This document shows positions 7,029-12,697 of a stretch of 18,617 nt of DNA, in pieces. Position numbers and translations under genes: made by a program. Numbering within the stretch: position 1 is the stretch's first letter; each line of letters starts with the position of its first letter. Source of the stretch: an uncultured Lachnospiraceae bacterium. GTDB lineage: Bacteria > Bacillota > Clostridia > Lachnospirales > Lachnospiraceae. Where the stretch lies: contig CAJUDX010000003.1 of the NCBI GenBank assembly GCA_910584785.1, positions 1 to 18,617 on the forward strand, written 5' to 3'. The notes below the pieces were generated by a model. That model ran no database searches. It had not been told where the DNA came from and saw nothing but the letters and a program-made list of their open reading frames with translations.

Positions 7029-8828
7029 CTAGTTTTTAATAATATAATTTTTTCCCTTCTCTGATTTATGGATACTTTCTTTTAAGCCAATAATTCTATA
7101 GTCAATCCCTTCATATTCGGACATTTCCTGCTCATAGCAATAATTTCCAAATGCCTTATTTGCTAATTTTCCTATTTTCCCCGGAAATTTACTTGCCATA
7201 TAAACCAAAGGATTAATGGCTGAAAATTGAGTTATAGATTTTCCATTTTCTTCACGAATATATCGAATTATTTCTATTGTACTTGACCATTCACTATTTT
7301 GCGGCATTAAGACTACAGCATTTCTTTCAAAGTTCTTAATTAACATAAGCTGACATAAAAATTCGCAAAAATTTTCAATATAAATCATGGAATGTTCGTT
7401 TGTTATGTCGGGAAATATGGGCATTTTTTTAGCCAGCTTAACAAGAATTGGATAATTTCCCTTTGAACCATTTCCATAAATAATTGGTGGTCTAAGTACA
7501 ATAACTTTAAAATGTTCATCTGCCAATGTTCTGATTTTAACATCTGCCTGAAGCTTGGAATCTCCATAAAAATTTGCAGGTTTAGGCACAGTAGCAAGAT
7601 TTATATACTTTCTTTTCCCATAAGATTCAGCATCACCATAAACAATCATAGAAGACATAAAAATAAATTTTTTTACCCCATCCAATTTAGCTTTTTCAGC
7701 AACTTCAACTGCAAGATCGGTGTTTATCTTATAATATTTTTCCTTATTGTTATCCGAAATATTATCTATATCAGCATGGGCAATTCCAGCCACATGAAAA
7801 ACAAAATCAAATTGAGAAAAATCCTTTTTTCTCCATGAATTATTAAGCATATTGATTACATCAATTTCAAAATTATATCCATATTGACTCATAGCATATT
7901 GCCTAAAAGCATCGCCTATGTAGGAATCTGATCCTGTAATAAGTATTTTTACTTTTTTAGTATAATCAACCTCAACAGGCTGCCCAAATCCAATGTAACC
8001 AATTAATTCTTCGTTTGTCTTTTCTTTTGTATATTGACGACCTATTTTATGAATTTCCCCAGTTCCTCCTTCAACAACTCCATCATGTTGCAAAACAGAT
8101 ATGATAGTGCCAAATAAGCATTGCATATCGAATTTAAAGCTTCTGTTTATCATATATTCTCCATCAAGCTTTGCCTTAACAGGAATATCTAATTCATCGC
8201 GTCCATTAATTTGTGCCCACCCTGTTAAACCAGGTGCTATATCATTAGCACCATATTTTTCTCTCTCTTCAATTAAATCTGTTTGATTCCAAAGTGCCGG
8301 ACGAGGTCCAACAATACTCATATTGCCTATAAAAATATCCCATATTTGCGGTAATTCATCTAAGCTATATTTTCTTAAAAATCTACCCGTCTTTGTTATA
8401 TATTGTTCTGGATTTTTTAATTGATGTGTTGGTACATCATGAGGTGTATTCATTTTCATTGTTCTAAATTTATGCAATTTAAAAAATTCTTTATTTTTTC
8501 CAACGCGTTTTTGTGTAAACAAAATTGGTCCTGGATCGTCAAAATAAATTGCAAAAGATATTAAGATATAAACAGGGGAAAGTATAACAAGTCCGATAAA
8601 AGACAAAAATTTATCCATTATCCGTTTATAATATTTATCATATGCCGTCGTTAATTGAATAACGGTCGGCTTGCCTGCTCCTATATACTTATCTTTTCTT
8701 AAATCCTCATCTTTTTGCTGCTCATTTATCTTCTTTTTCGCAATCAAAGAAAGTAAACTAAAACTAGTTCCTAATATAACACAGCATTTAATAAATACTT
8801 TTTTATGTTTGTTCCAATCCATGTCCAT
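7029..8828 (-). CDS. Fusion: undecaprenyl-phosphate sugar phosphotransferase + SDR reductase
   Basis: A 599-residue two-domain protein. The N-terminal half is a monotopic phosphoglycosyl transferase that loads the first sugar-1-phosphate onto undecaprenyl phosphate. It has an additional N-terminal hydrophobic helix (about 11-30), the membrane re-entrant helix (about 70-96), DPGPILFTQKRVG (98-110), KFRTM (120-124), the catalytic Asp157-Glu158 in SLDELPQ, VGPRPALW (173-180) and PGLTGWAQINGR (199-210). From about residue 292 an extended SDR domain follows: TGSDSYIG (298-305), FHVAGIAH, MSSMIVYGD, the catalytic YGDSK (Y421/K425) and LRPPIIYGNG, resembling WbpV/WreQ/CapN-type C4 reductases. Family lengths are about 200 and 300 residues, so both domains look complete. 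The open frame is unbroken, and AAAGGAG lies 7 nt before the ATG. It follows the PglF-like dehydratase, which would supply its keto-sugar. Confidence 0.92.
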   Translation of the reverse strand: MDMDWNKHKKVFIKCCVILGTSFSLLSLIAKKKINEQQKDEDLRKDKYIGAGKPTVIQLTTAYDKYYKRIMDKFLSFIGLVILSPVYILISFAIYFDDPGPILFTQKRVGKNKEFFKLHKFRTMKMNTPHDVPTHQLKNPEQYITKTGRFLRKYSLDELPQIWDIFIGNMSIVGPRPALWNQTDLIEEREKYGANDIAPGLTGWAQINGRDELDIPVKAKLDGEYMINRSFKFDMQCLFGTIISVLQHDGVVEGGTGEIHKIGRQYTKEKTNEELIGYIGFGQPVEVDYTKKVKILITGSDSYIGDAFRQYAMSQYGYNFEIDVINMLNNSWRKKDFSQFDFVFHVAGIAHADIDNISDNNKEKYYKINTDLAVEVAEKAKLDGVKKFIFMSSMIVYGDAESYGKRKYINLATVPKPANFYGDSKLQADVKIRTLADEHFKVIVLRPPIIYGNGSKGNYPILVKLAKKMPIFPDITNEHSMIYIENFCEFLCQLMLIKNFERNAVVLMPQNSEWSSTIEIIRYIREENGKSITQFSAINPLVYMASKFPGKIGKLANKAFGNYCYEQEMSEYEGIDYRIIGLKESIHKSEKGKNYIIKN

Positions 8829-8859
8829 GTAAAAACTCCTTTATTGCTTTTATTTCTAT

Positions 8860-8900
8860 TCCTGTGTTAAAACTTGAAATTAGTTTTTATCTTTCTAAAC
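8860..8900. other. Composition boundary between operon head and AT-rich cassette
   Basis: Sampled 60-base lines to the right (for example 9121 and 9301) count about 45-53% G+C. Those to the left (for example 1081 and 2281) count about 17-25%, with capE intermediate. The change falls in the 66-nt gap between the dehydratase and fusion genes. I read it as the edge of an exchangeable serotype cassette. No repeats or integrase mark it. Confidence 0.55.
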
Positions 8901-10763
8901 ACTTTTCGGCCTATACGTCGGCACCACCTCCCTCACCACATCCCTAATCGCCTCCGAATCCATATTCGCCACCTCATACAGCCTGTCCAACTGTTTAGAG
9001 AACTCCTCCATATCAAATTCTATCGGCTTCCCAATATGTATCAGCTTATTCGGCGTATCCTGCATCCCCTCTTCATCCAGCAAAAGCTCCTCATATAACT
9101 TCTCCCCCGGTCTCAGCCCTGTAAAGGTAATGGCAATATCCTCTTCTGGCTCATACCCCGAAAGCCTTATCAGATTCTTCGCCAAATCCAATATCTTCAC
9201 CGGCTCCCCCATATCCAGCACAAAAATCTCCCCGCCTTTCGCATAAGCTCCCGCCTGCAGCACCAAAGAAACCGCCTCCGGTATCGTCATAAAGTACCGA
9301 ATAATGTCTGGATGCGTCACTGTCACCGGCCCGCCCTGGGCAATCTGCTTCTTAAATAAGGGAATCACCGACCCGTTACTCCCCAGCACATTCCCAAACC
9401 GCACCGCCACAAAATCCGTCCTCGATTTGGCATTCATCATCTGAATCACCATCTCGCACATCCGCTTCGACGCCCCCATAATATTTGTCGGATTCACCGC
9501 TTTATCGGTGGAAATCAAAACAAACCTCTTCACCCCATACTTATCCGCCGCCTTCGCCGTCTTATACGTACCAAAGACATTATTCTTAATTGCCTCATTC
9601 GGACTGTCCTCCATTAACGGCACATGCTTATGTGCCGCCGCATGGTACACAATCTCCGGCCTGTACTTTGCAAATACCGTTTCCATCCGATGCGTATTCC
9701 TCACCGACCCAATCAGCACCACAAGATTCAGGCTGGGAAACTTATCCTTCAATTCCTGCTGTAAGTCATAAGCATTATTTTCATATACATCAAACACAAT
9801 AAGCTGCCTGGGCTGATGCCCTGCAATCTGTCTGCACAATTCACTCCCAATCGACCCGCCGCCCCCAGTTACCAGCACCACCTTCCCGCGAACATAGTCC
9901 AAAATCTCATCCATATTCACCTGCACTGGCTCCCGGCCCAACAAATCTTCAATCTCCACCTCCCGCAGTTTCCCCACGCTCACTTCCCCATTTAACAGCT
10001 GATAAATCCCTGGTAGAATCTTCACTTTACAGCCTGTTTCCCGGCAAATCTCGATAATCTCCTTCCTGTCCTTCGCCGGCGCTGACGGCATGGCAATATA
10101 AATCTCATCCACCCCATACTTTTCCACCAGTTTAGAAATATCCCCCCTTGTACCTGCAATGGGTACTCCATTTAAGAACTTCCCTACTTTATTCTTATCA
10201 TCATCCACAAAGCAAACCACATGCCCCTGCGCATACTGGCTGGTCGTCATTTCCTTTAAAATCACAGCCCCGCTCGTCCCGGCCCCTGCTATCAGCACCT
10301 GACAGCCCTCCTTCTGCTTTCTTCCGGGCAATTTCACCGTCGTTAATATCCGATAAGATAATCGCACCAAGCCTTCCCCTGTGCACATTGCCACAAAAGA
10401 AAGTACAAAATAGCTTCTTGGCACCTTCAGTTCCAACAGCATCATCCCGGCAATTTGCAACAGAGATGACAGTCCGCAGGCTCCCACAATACGTCCGGTC
10501 TCCTGAAGCCCCGCCACACTCCACATCGTGGCATACATCCGCAAAAGAAAAAAGACAGCTATTGTAGCCACCACATACACCGGCAGATACGCGAGCACTG
10601 CTCTGGCATATTCCGCAGGAATTTTTCCAATATTCATATCAAACCGAATAAACAGCCCAAAAAAAGAAGCCAGACAAATCATACCTATATCCACCAGCAT
10701 CAGTACCAGCATCCTGACTCGTTTATTTCCGGGAAGGTATCTCTCTAACCGATTACTACTCAT
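8895..10763 (-). CDS. Membrane NDP-sugar 4,6-dehydratase (PglF/CapD/WbpM family)
   Basis: A 622-residue inner-membrane enzyme predicted to convert UDP-GlcNAc to UDP-4-keto-6-deoxy-GlcNAc, the precursor of D-FucNAc, D-QuiNAc or bacillosamine. It has four N-terminal membrane helices (about 18-40, 53-75, 86-110, 113-138). A first Rossmann domain follows (VLIAGAGTSG, 156-165), then the catalytic SDR domain with VTGGGGSIGSE (298-308), STDKAVNP (418-425), MGASK (429-433, Met in place of Tyr) and RPGEKLYEELL (551-561). Length and order match full-length PglF/CapD, not the short FlaA1 form. It starts one base after the stop of the second LoaP-like gene with AAGGAG upstream, so it belongs to the antiterminated operon. 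It is markedly more GC-rich than the genes after it. Confidence 0.93.
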   Translation of the reverse strand: MSSNRLERYLPGNKRVRMLVLMLVDIGMICLASFFGLFIRFDMNIGKIPAEYARAVLAYLPVYVVATIAVFFLLRMYATMWSVAGLQETGRIVGACGLSSLLQIAGMMLLELKVPRSYFVLSFVAMCTGEGLVRLSYRILTTVKLPGRKQKEGCQVLIAGAGTSGAVILKEMTTSQYAQGHVVCFVDDDKNKVGKFLNGVPIAGTRGDISKLVEKYGVDEIYIAMPSAPAKDRKEIIEICRETGCKVKILPGIYQLLNGEVSVGKLREVEIEDLLGREPVQVNMDEILDYVRGKVVLVTGGGGSIGSELCRQIAGHQPRQLIVFDVYENNAYDLQQELKDKFPSLNLVVLIGSVRNTHRMETVFAKYRPEIVYHAAAHKHVPLMEDSPNEAIKNNVFGTYKTAKAADKYGVKRFVLISTDKAVNPTNIMGASKRMCEMVIQMMNAKSRTDFVAVRFGNVLGSNGSVIPLFKKQIAQGGPVTVTHPDIIRYFMTIPEAVSLVLQAGAYAKGGEIFVLDMGEPVKILDLAKNLIRLSGYEPEEDIAITFTGLRPGEKLYEELLLDEEGMQDTPNKLIHIGKPIEFDMEEFSKQLDRLYEVANMDSEAIRDVVREVVPTYRPKSV

Positions 10764-10764
10764 C

Positions 10765-11397
10765 CTATGCCATCTCCTTCGCCGGAATTTTCATCATATC
10801 TGTAATTTCCATTTTTTCTTCTGTACCTTTCGCTGCATTTCCTGCCTCACTTCCCGTTAACATCACCCGATTATCATCTTCTTTCAGCATAATTCCCAGC
10901 ACAAGCATCTTCTCCTCCCCCCACAACCTGCATCGAACCATAGCATATCGTTTTTTAAACTGAATCCGCTCAATCTGTCCCTGACAGACCTTTAATGGCT
11001 CCGACAGCCCACACACCATGCCTTCTTCATCCTTCTGCACATAAGAAAGCTTCACCACATGTTCTTCCCCGGATATTCTTTCCAGAAACCGTGCATCCTC
11101 AGGCATCATTGGCAATATACTCAAACCACTGCGCCCCATTAACCTGGAAATGCCCGCAGCCAACTCTCTTCTGCGGGAAATCCTACCTATTTCCTCGCCC
11201 TCACAGGTAAGAAAAACACATCCGGGAAACAGCAGTTCTCTATGGACAATGCTCCTCTGCTGCTTTCTCCAGATGCGTTCCTGATAGATAACAAAACATT
11301 CTTTAAAAAGATAAGACGCAACCGTTCTTCGGATTTCCTTCACCAAATCCTCTTCCTGTCCCACCCATGTTTTAATCAAATACCACAACACGGGCAT
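10765..11397 (-). CDS. loaP: NusG-family transcription antiterminator, LoaP-like (second of two)
   Basis: A 210-residue NusG paralog. The N-terminal NGN domain begins MPVLWYLIKTWVGQEEDLV and contains ECFVIYQERIWRKQQ and the FPGCVFL core (about 55-61). A KOW-like C-terminal part has SEPLKVCQGQIERIQFKKRYAMVRCRLWG with the final LGIMLKEDD. NusG paralogs of the LoaP type ride on RNA polymerase and let it read through terminators in long polysaccharide or secondary-metabolite operons. The extension after the KOW domain is rich in Glu, Lys and Met. ATG 11395-11397 is preferred because a purine-rich GGAGAGGAGG tract precedes it and the family begins there; an in-frame TTG at 11445 would overlap the upstream gene. 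Over the NGN domain it matches its upstream neighbour at roughly 40-45% of positions by eye, which suggests an old duplication. Confidence 0.85.
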   Translation of the reverse strand: MPVLWYLIKTWVGQEEDLVKEIRRTVASYLFKECFVIYQERIWRKQQRSIVHRELLFPGCVFLTCEGEEIGRISRRRELAAGISRLMGRSGLSILPMMPEDARFLERISGEEHVVKLSYVQKDEEGMVCGLSEPLKVCQGQIERIQFKKRYAMVRCRLWGEEKMLVLGIMLKEDDNRVMLTGSEAGNAAKGTEEKMEITDMMKIPAKEMA

Positions 11398-11419
11398 TCC
11401 CTCCTCTCCAGGTATAAGT

Positions 11420-12058
11420 TTAAAATCCGTCCTTTTCTTTCTCAACTTTATCTTGGCCTCTCCCTTTTATCTTCCCAGTCCATCCCAAACTTTCCGGGAA
11501 GCAAACCGGCGCTTCGATCTTCCCATACCTTATCTCCTGGTATATATCTTCCTTTAAAACAATCCCTAAAAGCACATCCTTTTCCTTTCCCAAAAGCTTA
11601 ATCCGCACAATTGCATATCGCTTGCCAAACCGGCAATAGACCATCTCCCTCACACAAAAACGCAGTGGCCCGGACACTTGAAGAATCTTTCCATTCCCAT
11701 CAGTTTCCAGATAAGAAAGCCCAATCACATGACGATCATCCATTATCTTCTGTAAAAATTCTGTTTCCTCCAAATCAAGGGAAAGAAAAAACGATTCTTC
11801 ATCCGCTATCATCTTTGTCATGGCTGGAAGTTTTTTCAGACAAAAAAATAAAGCCTCCGGCTCCCTGGATGTAATAAACACATACCCGGGAAAGGCTCTT
11901 TTCACATGAATAAAATTTTGCTGCTGCCTCCGCCAAAGCTGCTCATGGTAAATGACAAAGCATTCCCCATAGAATTTGCCCGGAATCATTCGCTGAATCA
12001 TTTCCACCAGCTTTTCTTCTCCTCCGGTTTTCGTCTGCAGCACATACCAATGCGTCAT
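11420..12058 (-). CDS. loaP: NusG-family transcription antiterminator, LoaP-like (first of two)
   Basis: A 212-residue LoaP-type protein and the first gene of the polysaccharide operon. The NGN domain opens MTHWYVLQTKTGGEEK and holds ECFVIYHEQLWRRQQ and AFPGYVFITS. The KOW part has GPLRFCVREMVYCRFGKRYAIVRIKLLG followed by VLLGIVLKED. Family knowledge: LoaP binds an RNA hairpin in the operon leader and makes RNA polymerase terminator-resistant. A basic/acidic tail (KGRGQDKVEKEKDGF) extends past the domain. The start at 12056-12058 follows the family pattern and has GGTGA about 6 nt upstream. The ATG ten codons earlier (12088) has GAGGA almost touching it, so a 222-residue form is possible. The leader ahead of it contains two terminator-like hairpins, apt targets for it. 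Confidence 0.88.
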   Translation of the reverse strand: MTHWYVLQTKTGGEEKLVEMIQRMIPGKFYGECFVIYHEQLWRRQQQNFIHVKRAFPGYVFITSREPEALFFCLKKLPAMTKMIADEESFFLSLDLEETEFLQKIMDDRHVIGLSYLETDGNGKILQVSGPLRFCVREMVYCRFGKRYAIVRIKLLGKEKDVLLGIVLKEDIYQEIRYGKIEAPVCFPESLGWTGKIKGRGQDKVEKEKDGF

Positions 12059-12123
12059 TTTTTCACCAATTTCCAAACTATTGTCCATTCCTCACAATCC
12101 TTTATTTCCGCCTGCTTACCTGC

Positions 12124-12180
12124 AAAAAAGGGTAGGCTTCGCCATATCCGGCATTTTTCGTCAAGTTTAATGCCGAACCT
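12124..12180 (-). terminator. Leader hairpin with U6 tract (second in leader)
   Basis: On the minus strand CGGCATT (12169-12175) pairs with AATGCCG (12149-12155). An outer AGGTT/AACCT-type pairing with one bulge closes it near 12134-12139 and 12176-12180. ACCC and six U residues (12124-12129) follow. The stem is interrupted, so it is a weaker terminator than the one upstream. Confidence 0.45.
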
Positions 12181-12193
12181 TTCTCCTATGCTG

Positions 12194-12233
12194 AAAAACC
12201 GCCAGCTGCATCATTCTCCATTATGCAGCCGAC
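12194..12233 (-). terminator. Leader intrinsic terminator (first in leader)
   Basis: On the minus strand an 11-bp stem, GUCGGCUGCAU (12223-12233) against AUGCAGCUGGC (12201-12211), contains two G-U pairs and an 11-nt loop. GG and five U residues (12194-12198) follow. It lies about 135 nt before the first LoaP-like start, inside the expected transcript, so it would attenuate the operon unless antiterminated. Confidence 0.6.
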
Positions 12234-12330
12234 CACAGCCATAATAACCCCTTTCTAGGGAATGCAGCCTCAAGGCTCACTCTTCCCCTTCCCGGTTTTG
12301 TATTCCTTAGCCAAACCAAATAAATTGCCC

Positions 12331-12362
12331 AGTGTAACATAATTGGGAATTGTGTTACACTC
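12331..12362. repeat. Left inverted repeat of an apparent invertible element (32 bp)
   Basis: A perfect reverse-complement copy of 12608-12639, 245 bp away. The repeat is itself nearly palindromic: 12-bp arms (12331-12342 and 12350-12361, starting AGTGTAACA and ending TGTTACACT, one mismatch) surround an asymmetric 7-bp centre TTGGGAA (12343-12349). That is the layout of a tyrosine-recombinase crossover site. Confidence 0.9.
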
Positions 12363-12472
12363 AATTTTACGAAAAACATAGTAATTATCAGGATTTATTC
12401 CCCAACATGACATGATACAAAAACATGCATAAATATGTGATTTCTAACTTGAATTGCTGTCAAAAATGACCA

Positions 12473-12500
12473 TTGATAAAGAAACAAAGACATTTGCCAA
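12473..12500 (-). promoter_or_regulatory. Weak candidate promoter inside the invertible segment, facing the operon
   Basis: TTGGCA (12495-12500), a 16-bp spacer and TATCAA (12473-12478) on the minus strand. It is poorer than the rightward promoter in the same segment. If active it would give some operon transcription even in the present orientation. Confidence 0.3.
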
Positions 12501-12564
12501 AAAGATTTTAAGAAAAATTCCCCTGTTTTACTAGAAATTCTTAATTCTTTCTTCATAAAACAGC

Positions 12565-12593
12565 TTGCAAGATAAAAAGAATAATGCTATCAT
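12565..12593 (+). promoter_or_regulatory. Promoter inside the invertible segment, facing away from the operon
   Basis: -35 TTGCAA (12565-12570), an exact 17-bp spacer, and -10 TATCAT (12588-12593) preceded by TGC, an extended -10. Transcription would start near 12600 and run at once into the right repeat hairpin, then antisense through the sortase gene. After inversion it maps to about 12377-12405 on the minus strand, reading into the leader and LoaP genes. Confidence 0.6.
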
Positions 12594-12603
12594 AACAAAG
12601 AAG

Positions 12604-12644
12604 CTTGGAGTGTAACACAATTCCCAATTATGTTACACTCCAAG
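12604..12644. terminator. Extended palindrome at the right repeat, possible terminator for the sortase gene
   Basis: Perfect 14-bp arms (12604-12617 and 12631-12644, CTTGGAGTGTAACA type) surround a 13-base loop. On the minus strand it lies about 55 bases past the sortase stop and is followed by CTTCTTTGTTAT, a poor U tract. It may slow or end sortase transcripts and stop rightward transcripts from the adjacent promoter. The left copy lacks the outer pairing. Confidence 0.4.
12608..12639. repeat. Right inverted repeat of an apparent invertible element (32 bp)
   Basis: Exact reverse complement of 12331-12362. Arms at 12609-12620 and 12628-12639 surround centre TTCCCAA (12621-12627), the opposite orientation to the left copy, as needed for inversion instead of deletion. 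Confidence 0.9.
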
Positions 12645-12697
12645 CCGTTTTAACGCATATTTTAATCATATTTTTATTCTTTTATGCATTTATACAT

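Larger units (their letters stand above)
12059..12330 (-). promoter_or_regulatory. Leader region of the polysaccharide operon
   Basis: About 270 bases between the left inverted repeat and the first LoaP-like gene, with no convincing ORF on the minus strand. Read as RNA it holds a GGGAA-to-UUCCC hairpin with an AGCC-UUGA-GGCU tip (12258-12287), then a hairpin followed by U5 (12194-12233), then a second, less regular hairpin followed by U6 (12124-12180). This arrangement fits a terminator-guarded leader acted on by the antiterminators encoded just downstream. The tip hairpin is a candidate LoaP recognition element, which I infer from position only. Confidence 0.5.
12331..12639. other. Apparent invertible promoter segment ahead of the polysaccharide operon
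   Basis: Seen directly: perfect 32-bp inverted repeats bound 245 bp of AT-rich, gene-free DNA lying between the LoaP-polysaccharide operon and the sortase. The best promoter inside reads rightward, away from the operon. Known: phase-variable surface polysaccharides in Bacteroides, and several Clostridioides difficile loci, use short promoter-carrying segments flipped by site-specific recombinases. Inferred: inversion would swing this promoter to face the operon, with its start near 12370 on the minus strand, so this copy is in the OFF state. No recombinase gene is in the window; one acting in trans is expected. Flanking bases show no clear target-site duplication, which argues against a transposon remnant. 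Confidence 0.7.

Noticed and set aside
10148..10567. Plus-strand ORF of 139 codons
   Set aside because: Lies wholly opposite the membrane segment of the PglF-like gene; proline/serine-rich shadow translation without homology or ribosome site.
12435..12463. Perfect TTGACA on the minus strand inside the invertible segment (12458-12463)
   Set aside because: At 16-18 bp spacing the -10 candidates are TCACAT-like and poor; the sequence is not a credible promoter.
12331..12639. The inverted repeats as ends of a miniature transposon
   Set aside because: Flanking bases (TTGCCC on the left, CCAAG on the right) give no convincing target-site duplication, and each repeat is itself a palindromic core site with a directional centre, which fits recombination sites better. 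Not fully excluded without a genome-wide copy search.
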